From Roseiflexaceae bacterium UBA965 (lineage in GTDB: Bacteria; Chloroflexota; Chloroflexia; Chloroflexales; Roseiflexaceae), in the NCBI GenBank assembly GCA_002292925.1, contig DBCF01000191.1:1-6280 (forward strand): DNA of 6,280 nucleotides, given 5' to 3'. The notes beneath the pieces were generated by a model that was not told where the DNA came from, did no database searches, and saw only the letters and a list, made by a program, of their open reading frames with translations. Position numbers and translations under genes: made by a program. Positions 1-5,116 of the stretch are shown here, one piece after another; the first letter of the stretch is position 1, and each line of letters opens with the position of its first letter.

Positions 1-8
1 TTTTCATC

Positions 9-14
9 AAGGAG
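9..14 (+). promoter_or_regulatory. Shine-Dalgarno site of the YiiX-like gene
   Basis: AAGGAG lies 6 nt before the ATG at 21 and fixes that start. The surrounding string CAAGGAGCATA, followed by TCATG, recurs almost unchanged before the lipoprotein gene (977-993). Confidence 0.85.
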
Positions 15-20
15 CATATC

Positions 21-926
21 ATGTGGTACCGCATCATCATCGCCACGATTTTGCTGGGGCTATTGAGCACCGTCACGCCCAGCTACGCCGCCAGCAACGA
101 TAACGACGCTGACGACATTTCGCCTGCAGCGGCCAAGGCTTTGGCGAGCCACGATTATGAGCAAGTGGCGCTAGCGCTTTTTTCGGCGCAGACACCCGCA
201 GACATTGCCGCCCTCACCCCCGAGTTCGAACGACTCCAAGCCAAGAAAAACCTCGCCACCCGCACCTTTAATCCCCAATTCACCATTTCAGATTGGGTAC
301 ATGCCGCCGCATTAGCCCAAAAAATCGCCAACGACCAAAAACTGAGTAACAAACTGAATATGGATACCTACCTACGCCTCAAAAAAGGCGATGTGCTCTT
401 GCGCCGTACCGGCGTGCTGGGGTGCAAACAATGGGTTGTGGTGCCACTCTGCCAGTTTTGGGCCTTTATGTATGAGCATTCGGGGATCTATTACGGCAAA
501 CGCAGCCAAAAATACAACGTGGTCTATGAATCAACGAGTAACGGGGGCGTGCAATTCACCAATATTGCTACCTGGCGAGAAAAAAACCTCTATGTCGGCA
601 TGCATCGCAGTGCCATCGATGTGCACCGTATTGCCGCCGTATTTGAACAACTCATCAATAAATATGGATACAAAGGACAAACGCCCTACAACTACAATTT
701 GGCCAACAAATACACTGACAAAGCCCTCTATTGCTCACAATTGGTCTGGAAGTTTTATCTGATGCTCGGCATCGACGTCGATAGCAATGACCCCATGTAT
801 GCGGCCTGGCTGCGCCTGAAGTACGGTACCACCGTAGGCAATTATGTCAGTGCCAATGCCGTCGCTCCTGATGAAGTCGGACTCACAAGCAAACTCTTTC
901 GTGTTGCAACCGGGTGGAACAATTAA
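21..926 (+). CDS. Secreted YiiX/YebB-like permuted NlpC/P60 cysteine hydrolase
   Basis: This 301-residue protein is probably a secreted or periplasm-facing cysteine hydrolase of the circularly permuted papain-like group (YiiX/YebB-like, NlpC/P60 superfamily). Such enzymes cut amide or ester bonds in peptidoglycan peptides or lipids; the substrate here cannot be told. Residues 1-23 form a signal peptide (hydrophobic 5-18, SYA before the likely cut after A23). Residues 24-115 are a helical, alanine-rich N-terminal region of unknown role. The domain starts at KKGDVLLR (121-128). It continues with the candidate catalytic histidine H153 in HSGIYYG, a possible third residue E170 in VVYEST, and the nucleophile C238 in YCSQLVWK (237-244). 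The order His then Cys is that of the permuted subfamily. The APDEV stretch near 282-286 resembles the family's usual C-terminal motif. The start has an AAGGAG site 6 nt upstream. A lipoprotein gene follows after 64 nt. The superfamily is fairly certain; the substrate is unknown. Confidence 0.8.
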   Translation: MWYRIIIATILLGLLSTVTPSYAASNDNDADDISPAAAKALASHDYEQVALALFSAQTPADIAALTPEFERLQAKKNLATRTFNPQFTISDWVHAAALAQKIANDQKLSNKLNMDTYLRLKKGDVLLRRTGVLGCKQWVVVPLCQFWAFMYEHSGIYYGKRSQKYNVVYESTSNGGVQFTNIATWREKNLYVGMHRSAIDVHRIAAVFEQLINKYGYKGQTPYNYNLANKYTDKALYCSQLVWKFYLMLGIDVDSNDPMYAAWLRLKYGTTVGNYVSANAVAPDEVGLTSKLFRVATGWNN

Positions 927-940
927 TGAATCGCGTAGCG

Positions 941-973
941 ACGTTCACCCATCAATGCATGGTGGGTGAACGT
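941..973 (+). promoter_or_regulatory. 14-bp intergenic stem-loop
   Basis: The arms at 941-954 and 960-973 pair over 14 positions (13 Watson-Crick plus one T-G) around the 5-nt loop ATGCA. No T-tract follows; the stem ends 4 nt before the AAGGAG of the lipoprotein gene. It could be a U-less terminator or attenuator, or an mRNA processing or stabilising element. A classical intrinsic terminator is not supported. Confidence 0.7.
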
Positions 974-977
974 ACAC

Positions 978-983
978 AAGGAG
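978..983 (+). promoter_or_regulatory. Shine-Dalgarno site of the lipoprotein gene
   Basis: AAGGAG lies 7 nt before the ATG at 991. The sequence around it copies the leader of the preceding gene apart from one inserted G. The base of the upstream stem-loop is only 4 nt away, so folding could affect ribosome access. Confidence 0.85.
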
Positions 984-990
984 CATAGTC

Positions 991-2088
991 ATGCGCTTTC
1001 TAATCCTCATCAGCCTGTTTATGTTATGTAGTTGTGGTACCTTACAAGTTTTGCCACTGACTGTACCAGCCAAGCCGGTTTATGTGGTCGCAGGACGTGA
1101 TGGGGCGGTGGGTTATGGCCACACGACGATTTCGCTGGTCAATCGTGAAAACTGGCAAATCATGGGTAGCCGCAATCTAATAACCAGTTACATCGAAAGT
1201 GGCACCCATACCGCTTCAGACGTATGGCTCGGCCTTGCAGGTGATACCAACGAAGACAAATACATCGTCTCGAAAATCAGCTACGACCTGGCTCAGCAAA
1301 CCGATTACATTACCTGCATGGAGCCCCGTGCTATCCACCGCTACCACGATTCATTGATTGTGTTGTGCCAAGATCGCGGATTCGTGGCCGTCGCCATGCG
1401 CATCCGGATGAGTGATGGCACAGTACTCGCCCAACGCGAACTCACTACCCAGTGGGGCGATATGTTTTTTGATAATAGTTTTTTGATTGGCGATGAAGTA
1501 GTCGTCCAAGGCGGCAGTCATAGCGCCCCCGCCGACAGCCCACCCGAGCTCCAAGTGCTCGATGCCAGTACCCTCGCGCAAAAACGGCTCATCCCCAATC
1601 AGGCCTTAGTTGGCATCGCCGAAGCGATTGTGCAGGGCGATACCGTCTACATCCTCAACACCATTAGCGATTATTCGGCTGCCGCCAATCTGCCCTTTGC
1701 CGACATCTACACCTTCCATGCGGGCGACACGCAATTTACCCCTATGCCGCCGGTGGCACGTGCCCCACAGCAAGGAGTAATTATAGGCAACACCCTGTAT
1801 ACCCTGCACAACACCTGGCCGGCCCAACCAGAACTCGACACCACCAAAATTTTCATCTACAAAACCGATTTAACCACCTGGCAAACCACGCATTGGGAAT
1901 ACGATTATGCCACCTGGAACCATATTTCGGACATCGCCGCCATCGACGGCCACATCATGCTGGCCAATTACTGGCGCGAGCAACCCGATGACGAGGGATT
2001 GTACGAGCTCGACCCACAGACAGGGACGCTGACGCAACGGGTGGCCATCCGCGGCGCATCGTTGGTGATTGATACCGGCGCGGAATGA
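991..2088 (+). CDS. Putative lipoprotein, beta-propeller-like, function unknown
   Basis: I do not recognise this 365-residue protein as a named family. It has a short lipoprotein signal: R2, a hydrophobic stretch 3-12 and the lipobox-like LCSC with acceptor C15. A Cys at position -2 of the lipobox is unusual. The mature part is rich in repeated beta-strand patterns of the kind 'G-D/N-x-V-hydrophobic ... aromatic-x-hydrophobic-D ... T', for example DSLIVLCQDRG, GDEVVVQGG, GDTVYILNT, IGNTLYTLHN and DGHIMLANYW, each followed by a second strand pair such as LQVLDAST, IYTFHAGD, IFIYKTD and LYELDPQTG. This looks like a six- or seven-bladed beta-propeller of the WD40/PQQ/YncE style. It is probably anchored outside the membrane and may bind a ligand or partner. 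Two other cysteines around residues 109 and 125 could form a disulfide. It follows the secreted hydrolase gene and may work with it, but only adjacency supports that. No catalytic motif is seen. Confidence 0.7.
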   Translation: MRFLILISLFMLCSCGTLQVLPLTVPAKPVYVVAGRDGAVGYGHTTISLVNRENWQIMGSRNLITSYIESGTHTASDVWLGLAGDTNEDKYIVSKISYDLAQQTDYITCMEPRAIHRYHDSLIVLCQDRGFVAVAMRIRMSDGTVLAQRELTTQWGDMFFDNSFLIGDEVVVQGGSHSAPADSPPELQVLDASTLAQKRLIPNQALVGIAEAIVQGDTVYILNTISDYSAAANLPFADIYTFHAGDTQFTPMPPVARAPQQGVIIGNTLYTLHNTWPAQPELDTTKIFIYKTDLTTWQTTHWEYDYATWNHISDIAAIDGHIMLANYWREQPDDEGLYELDPQTGTLTQRVAIRGASLVIDTGAE

Positions 2089-2108
2089 GAGGATATTCTT
2101 AATTCTCG

Positions 2109-2135
2109 CACAGAGGACACAGAGGACACAGAGGC
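2109..2135 (+). repeat. 9-nt tandem array CACAGAGGA x3
   Basis: CACAGAGGA occurs twice in direct succession and then as CACAGAGGC. Degenerate versions occur at 2370-2396, and inverted versions (GCGTCCTCT) at 6261-6278. Arrays of this sort, built on AGAGGAC or AGAGACGC, are familiar intergenic repeats in several bacterial phyla. Confidence 0.9.
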
Positions 2136-2146
2136 AACCTAACGTC

Positions 2147-2170
2147 ATTCCATGACCATGGTCGTGGAAT
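2147..2170 (+). repeat. 24-nt near-palindrome in copy A
   Basis: The half-sites ATTCCATGACCA and TGGTCGTGGAAT are reverse complements except at one position, which becomes a T-G pair in RNA. It can act as a duplex palindrome or fold into a hairpin as RNA. The second copy lies exactly 261 nt downstream. Confidence 0.85.
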
Positions 2171-2259
2171 CTCCACGGCTTGCCACATGATATATGCCTG
2201 TCGTATGCCAAATGCCCAGTGTCTCACGCGGAGGCACGGAGGCGCGGAGATATGTTGCT

Positions 2260-2311
2260 GGCGCCATGTAATGACGCCGCTTCCTTTGGGGGCGCCATGT
2301 AATGACGCCGC
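2260..2311 (-). repeat. Two GGCGCC mini-hairpin elements in copy A
   Basis: GGCGCCATGTAATGACGCC plus a trailing GC occurs at 2260-2280 and 2291-2311, separated by 10 nt. On the complementary strand it reads GGCGTCATTACATGGCGCC, which folds into an 8-bp stem with one G-T pair and a 3-nt loop. The + strand version has a C-A mismatch instead, so the minus strand is the better-folding side. Related copies are at 2533-2553 and, inverted, at 6089-6106, 6158-6178 and 6195-6215. Confidence 0.85.
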
Positions 2312-2363
2312 TACATACTTCCAACTTCACTTCCTACTTCAGACTTTACGCTTCCTACTTTTT

Positions 2364-2600
2364 TTCTCGCACAGAGCACACAGAGGACATAGAGGCAACC
2401 CAACGTCATTCCATGATCATGGTCGTGGAATCTCTACGCCTTGCCACATGATATATGCCTTTCGTATGCCAAATACCCAGTGGCTCACGCGGAGGCACGG
2501 AGGCGCGGAGATATGTTGCTGGCGCCATGGCTGGCGCCATGTAATGACGCCGCTACTTCCAACTTTCCTTCCTCCTTCCAGCTTCATACTTCATACTTCG
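2364..2600 (+). repeat. Composite repeat unit, copy B
   Basis: This is the second tandem unit, shifted 261 bp from copy A, with the same module order. The 9-mers are at 2370-2396, the palindrome at 2408-2431, the 8-mer array at 2490-2510, a GGCGCC element at 2533-2553 preceded by a partial copy at 2521-2529, and CTTC heptads up to about 2600. The two units differ most after the 8-mer array, where the number and spacing of the GGCGCC elements change. The unit ends just before the rplS promoter. Confidence 0.9.
2408..2431 (+). repeat. 24-nt near-palindrome in copy B
   Basis: The half-sites are ATTCCATGATCA and TGGTCGTGGAAT. Relative to copy A one C has become T, which turns a C-G pair into a T-G pair, so all 12 positions can still pair in RNA. 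Confidence 0.85.
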
Positions 2601-2609
2601 ATTTTGGGT

Positions 2610-2638
2610 TTGCCGTGATGCGCAGAACGTGCTATACT
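2610..2638 (+). promoter_or_regulatory. Sigma70-type promoter of rplS
   Basis: The -35 box TTGCCG (2610-2615) and the -10 box TATACT (2633-2638) are separated by 17 bp and match the consensus at 4 of 6 and 5 of 6 positions. Transcription would start near 2645, leaving a leader of about 60 nt before rplS. It lies immediately downstream of the repeat block and probably drives rplS, the methyltransferase gene and rnhB. Confidence 0.7.
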
Positions 2639-2653
2639 GCGGTCTAGTGTGTG

Positions 2654-2676
2654 CGTACCAACGTACCGTTGTTACG
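2654..2676 (+). promoter_or_regulatory. Leader hairpin in the rplS 5' untranslated region
   Basis: The arms 2654-2663 (CGTACCAACG) and 2667-2676 (CGTTGTTACG) form nine pairs with one C-T mismatch around the loop TAC. The hairpin sits 14 nt upstream of the Shine-Dalgarno site. Ribosomal protein operons are often autoregulated through such leaders, so this is a candidate L19 or ribosome-linked control element, without direct proof. Confidence 0.45.
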
Positions 2677-2690
2677 TGTAGTAATTTGAC

Positions 2691-2697
2691 AAAGGAG
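2691..2697 (+). promoter_or_regulatory. Shine-Dalgarno site of rplS
   Basis: AAAGGAG lies 10 nt before the ATG at 2708. This strong site fits a highly expressed ribosomal protein gene. Confidence 0.85.
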
Positions 2698-2707
2698 CGA
2701 CTGCGTT

Positions 2708-3058
2708 ATGTCGCAACAGATTATGGACGCCATTGAGTCGCGTCAATTCAAATCCGATATTCCTGAGTTCCGCGAAGGTGACACGGTACGCGTCGGTGTA
2801 CGCGTGGTCGAAGGTAGCCGCGAGCGCGTGCAGGATTTCGAAGGTGTGGTTATCCGCAAGCGCGAAGGTGGCATCAACGCCAGCTTCACCGTGCGCCGCA
2901 TTGCCTCACACAGCGTTGGCGTAGAGCGTACCTTTTTGCTCCACGCACCCCGCGTCGACTCCATCACGGTTATGCGCCGTGGTAAAGTTCGTCGTTCACG
3001 GTTGTTCTACTTACGTGGCTTGACCGGTAAGGCCGCCCGTATCAAAGAGCGCCGCTAA
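2708..3058 (+). CDS. rplS: 50S ribosomal protein L19
   Basis: Ribosomal protein L19 (bL19) is a small basic protein of the large subunit that sits at the 30S-50S interface and contributes to an intersubunit bridge. The 116-residue length is typical. Recognisable family segments are FREGDTVRVGVRVVEGSRER (about 21-40), the following QDFEGVVIRKR, the central SFTVRRIASHSVGVERTF, and the basic C-terminal block with MRRGKVRRSRLFYLRGLTGK followed by AARIKERR. The start is set by AAAGGAG 10 nt upstream. A promoter and a hairpin leader precede it. It is followed after only 7 nt by the GTG start of a methyltransferase, and then by rnhB. An rplS-rnhB neighbourhood is common in bacteria, which supports both assignments. 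Nothing in the protein looks degraded. Confidence 0.98.
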   Translation: MSQQIMDAIESRQFKSDIPEFREGDTVRVGVRVVEGSRERVQDFEGVVIRKREGGINASFTVRRIASHSVGVERTFLLHAPRVDSITVMRRGKVRRSRLFYLRGLTGKAARIKERR

Positions 3059-3065
3059 CACCGCC

Positions 3066-3638
3066 GTGGTATCCGCACTACGCCGGCTTTATGCATGGGG
3101 ATTAGTACGGCTCTACTACGAATTTGCACCAATCTATGACTTTGTGGCCATGCGTATATCGCGTGGCCACTGGTTTTTGTGGGGCGAAGCCGTCATCCCA
3201 TTGCTCACCGCCCCCATCCTCGAATTAGGCTGTGGCACAGGACACCTCCAAGCCAGCCTGGTCCGTCACGGTCTGTCTGCCATCGGCCTCGATCGCTCAC
3301 CAGCCATGCTCCGGCAAGCGCGGCGGCGGAGCGATACCCTCATCTTGGCCGACAGTCAAGCCATCCCCGTGCGCAACGGCACCATCCAAACCGTCGTCGC
3401 CATCTTCCCTGCGCCCTATATCATCGCCCCTGCCACCCGCGCCCAAATCGCTGAAGTTTTACAGCCGGGGGGGCGCTTGGTGGTGCTGCTGGCTGCCGGC
3501 AAATACGACCTCACCCGCCACCCGTTGTGGCAGAGTTATGCCGATGCGGGCTGGCACGTAAGTAAGCCCGATTTCATGGTCAACCAGACGCCGCTTCAAT
3601 TGATGATTGCGACACCCCCCCATGCCACCCCATCTTGA
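3066..3638 (+). CDS. Class I SAM-dependent methyltransferase (UbiE-like)
   Basis: This 190-residue cytosolic protein is a Rossmann-fold methyltransferase that would transfer a methyl group from S-adenosylmethionine to an unknown acceptor. The YYEFAPIYDFVAMRIS stretch (17-32) resembles the entry segment of UbiE/COQ5-type enzymes. Motif I is ELGCGTG (53-59), the ribose-binding acidic residue is D76 in GLDRSPAM, and a further acidic residue is D96 in LADSQAIP. A motif IV-like segment is FPAPYI (114-119), and LQPGGRLVV (132-140) is the usual post-motif strand. The start is a GTG 7 nt after the rplS stop with no clear Shine-Dalgarno site; no in-frame ATG occurs before codon 29, so translation probably depends on coupling to rplS. 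The 3' end overlaps rnhB. It could modify RNA, ribosomal protein, quinone or a small molecule; the sequence does not decide. Confidence 0.88.
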   Translation: MVSALRRLYAWGLVRLYYEFAPIYDFVAMRISRGHWFLWGEAVIPLLTAPILELGCGTGHLQASLVRHGLSAIGLDRSPAMLRQARRRSDTLILADSQAIPVRNGTIQTVVAIFPAPYIIAPATRAQIAEVLQPGGRLVVLLAAGKYDLTRHPLWQSYADAGWHVSKPDFMVNQTPLQLMIATPPHATPS

Positions 3639-4293
3639 CTACGAATGGCAACTGCGCACCCGTGGCCACCACACCATCGCCGGTGTCGACGAGGTGGGGC
3701 GGGGCTGTTGGGCGGGGCCGGTGGTGGCGGCGGCGGTGGTGTTGAGTGATGCAGTATTGCATATGCCGGCGTTTTTGCAGGGGCTCAACGATTCCAAACA
3801 ACTCAGCGCCAGCCAACGCAATCAGCTCATCCAGACCATCCACCAAGGCGCCGTGGGGATTGGCATCGGCTGGGGGGCCGCCCACGATGTCGACTGCTTT
3901 GGCATCCTCACTGCCACCAAACTGGCCATGCAACAAGCACTGATGAGCCTGCCTCTCATCCCCGATGCATTGTTGATTGATGCAGTCAAGCTACCCGATT
4001 GGCCAATCAACCAACAATCGCTTATCAAAGGGGATGCCACTTCGCTGTCGATTGCCGCCGCATCGGTAATAGCCAAGGTAGCGCGCGACCGGATGATGAC
4101 ACAGCTCGATATTCACGACCGCCGCTACGGTTTTTCACAACATAAAGGATATGGCACCGCACAGCATCAACAAGCCTTGCGGCGCCATGGGATTACGATG
4201 CAACACCGCCACACCTTTCGGCCCATCAGTACCTTCCTGGCGACAGGGCAGTGGCACGACGATGCGGATGAGGCGCGTTCAATGGTAAAATAG
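3622..4293 (+). CDS. rnhB: Ribonuclease HII
   Basis: RNase HII cleaves the RNA strand of RNA-DNA hybrids and starts ribonucleotide excision at single ribonucleotides in DNA, using divalent metal ions. From the chosen ATG the protein has 223 residues. The catalytic set is visible: D23 and E24 in GVDEVGRG, D120 in LLIDAVKLP and D138 in IKGDATS. The GRG motif (26-28) and the tyrosine Y177 in HKGYGT are the parts that recognise the RNA-DNA junction in this family. The conserved DSKQLS (57-62) and IAAASVIAKVARD (144-156) are also present. The ATG at 3622 overlaps the methyltransferase end by 17 nt. An in-frame TTG at 3607 would add five residues (MRHPP), but neither start has a good Shine-Dalgarno site. 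Translational coupling is likely. A HEAT-like gene follows after a 30-nt gap. Confidence 0.96.
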   Translation: MPPHLDYEWQLRTRGHHTIAGVDEVGRGCWAGPVVAAAVVLSDAVLHMPAFLQGLNDSKQLSASQRNQLIQTIHQGAVGIGIGWGAAHDVDCFGILTATKLAMQQALMSLPLIPDALLIDAVKLPDWPINQQSLIKGDATSLSIAAASVIAKVARDRMMTQLDIHDRRYGFSQHKGYGTAQHQQALRRHGITMQHRHTFRPISTFLATGQWHDDADEARSMVK

Positions 4294-4310
4294 GCAGACG
4301 TTATTGTGAC

Positions 4311-4315
4311 GAGGA
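4311..4315 (+). promoter_or_regulatory. Shine-Dalgarno site that decides the HEAT-like gene start
   Basis: GAGGA lies 8 nt before the ATG at 4324. It also lies inside the longer reading frame that would open at GTG 4306, which argues for the shorter, ATG-initiated protein. Confidence 0.65.
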
Positions 4316-4323
4316 ACAAACAG

Positions 4324-5046
4324 ATGACCATTGATTTTGATTTAGTCGAATATATTCGGCAAATACGCACCATCGGCGCCGAATTACCCATCCCCCTCGC
4401 CCACCACATCGTGAGCAGTGGTGCCGCAGCTGTGGCCCCGCTGGTGGCGATTGCCATCGACACCGAATTACTTACCGGGGCGGCGCCACTCTGCTTCGCG
4501 CCATTACACGCCTTGCGGTTGCTGGGTGAATTACGCGATGTCAGCTATATCGCGCCAATCATCAGCGCCGGCATCCCTAGTGCCCCCGACAAAATCAGCG
4601 AGCAACGGGGCGTGATTTGGGATGGCGAAGTGCCCCAAGTCATCGCCCGCTGTGGCGCCGACGCCCTAGCACCCACACTGGCATTGCTCGACGATGAACA
4701 CACCAGCAATGTGGGACATCACCGCGCCGCCATCGCCTTGGCCTATCTGACCGTCGAAGTGCCTGAATTGATGGCCGAGATTGTTGCTGCCCTCGAAGCG
4801 CGCCTGACTACCAGCGACGTCGACCGCAACGCCTCGGTGGCACTGGCGTTGGCCAATATGGGCTCCGAACAGAGCTACAAAGTGGTGATGGAGGCCTACA
4901 AAGTAGGGCATATTGCCAAAGATGCCGTACAACCCGGACCATTACGGCAACTGTTGTTGAGCCGGAGCAATGCCCGCTTGGCGTGTGTCAAACACCCCCT
5001 CGGCGAGCGCTACGCCCACCATCCCCTCAACCCACCCGCCAATTAA
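4324..5046 (+). CDS. HEAT-repeat-like protein, function unknown
   Basis: This 240-residue protein has no catalytic motif that I can see. It reads as an alpha-helical solenoid of the HEAT or PBS-lyase-HEAT type. Alanine- and leucine-rich helix pairs include FAPLHALRLLGEL with the following YIAPIISAG, then ALAPTLALLDDE with RAAIALAYLTVEV and LMAEIVAALEARL, and finally DRNASVALALANMGSEQSYKVVMEA. Each has the small-residue and proline or aspartate turns expected of such repeats. Proteins of this type usually act as scaffolds for protein-protein contacts, so a partner rather than a reaction should be sought. There is no signal peptide or membrane segment, so it is probably cytosolic. The ATG at 4324 has GAGGA 8 nt upstream; a GTG at 4306 is the alternative. 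The tail after about residue 215 (AHHPLNPPAN) looks disordered. The 30-nt distance from rnhB fits the same transcript. A strong stem-loop follows 16 nt after its stop. Confidence 0.75.
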   Translation: MTIDFDLVEYIRQIRTIGAELPIPLAHHIVSSGAAAVAPLVAIAIDTELLTGAAPLCFAPLHALRLLGELRDVSYIAPIISAGIPSAPDKISEQRGVIWDGEVPQVIARCGADALAPTLALLDDEHTSNVGHHRAAIALAYLTVEVPELMAEIVAALEARLTTSDVDRNASVALALANMGSEQSYKVVMEAYKVGHIAKDAVQPGPLRQLLLSRSNARLACVKHPLGERYAHHPLNPPAN

Positions 5047-5062
5047 ATCCATTCTGTAAAAA

Positions 5063-5100
5063 ACAGGAACACCGATTACTAGTGTAATCGGTGTTCCTGT
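5063..5100. promoter_or_regulatory. Perfect 17-bp stem-loop between HEAT-like and dehydrogenase genes
   Basis: The arms 5063-5079 and 5084-5100 are exact reverse complements around the loop TAGT. Six A bases (5058-5063) precede it and no T-tract follows directly. Read on the minus strand it therefore has the shape of an intrinsic terminator (stem then TTTTTT), while on the + strand it does not. Its 3' base is 5 nt before the dehydrogenase Shine-Dalgarno site, so it could also act in that mRNA's leader. A shorter pairing of CTGT (5054-5057) with ACAG (5063-5066) would compete with it. Confidence 0.8.
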
Positions 5101-5105
5101 GTCAC

Positions 5106-5111
5106 AAGAGG
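5106..5111 (+). promoter_or_regulatory. Shine-Dalgarno site that decides the dehydrogenase start
   Basis: AAGAGG lies 5 nt before the ATG at 5117. An in-frame GTG at 5099 falls inside the stem-loop arm and lacks a ribosome site, so the ATG is preferred. Confidence 0.75.
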
Positions 5112-5116
5112 TTTTT

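Larger units (their letters stand above)
2103..2363 (+). repeat. Composite repeat unit, copy A
   Basis: This is the first of two tandem units. In order it holds three CACAGAGG-type 9-mers (2109-2135), a near-palindrome (2147-2170), an 8-mer array CGGAGGCA/CGGAGGCG/CGGAG (2229-2249), two GGCGCC hairpin elements (2260-2280 and 2291-2311) and CTTCNNN heptads (about 2319-2358). Bases 2103-2259 match 2364-2520 with 9 mismatches in 157 and no gaps by my count (about 94%). No coding sense is visible in it. Confidence 0.9.

Noticed and set aside
941..973. Classical intrinsic terminator after the hydrolase gene
   Set aside because: The stem is strong but is followed by ACACAAGGAG with no run of T, so it is listed only as a stem-loop of unclear role.
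2103..2600. CRISPR array
   Set aside because: The repeats are short tandem arrays without unique spacers of even length, and the 261-nt units are nearly identical throughout. No cas gene is present.
2089..2605. Insertion sequence or MITE with target duplication
   Set aside because: No transposase, no clear terminal inverted repeats for the whole unit and no matching short duplication at its borders could be seen.
2187..2618. Open reading frame of 143 codons across both composite repeats
   Set aside because: It simply translates the two repeat units, so its protein repeats itself (TRRHGGAEICCWRH twice). No ribosome site is present and the frame depends on the repeat period being a multiple of three (261). 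This is the well-known type of false gene in such repeats.
2686..2691. Perfect TTGACA -35 box before rplS
   Set aside because: At 16-18 bp downstream the sequence has no -10-like hexamer, and it would place the start inside the coding sequence. It overlaps the Shine-Dalgarno site, so it is taken as chance.
4181..4190. GGCGCCATGG inside rnhB as another copy of the dispersed element
   Set aside because: Only about 9 bases match and they encode the conserved RRHG segment of RNase HII, so coding constraint explains them.
4306..4323. GTG start for the HEAT-like protein
   Set aside because: The GAGGA ribosome site lies downstream of that GTG and at proper distance from the ATG at 4324.
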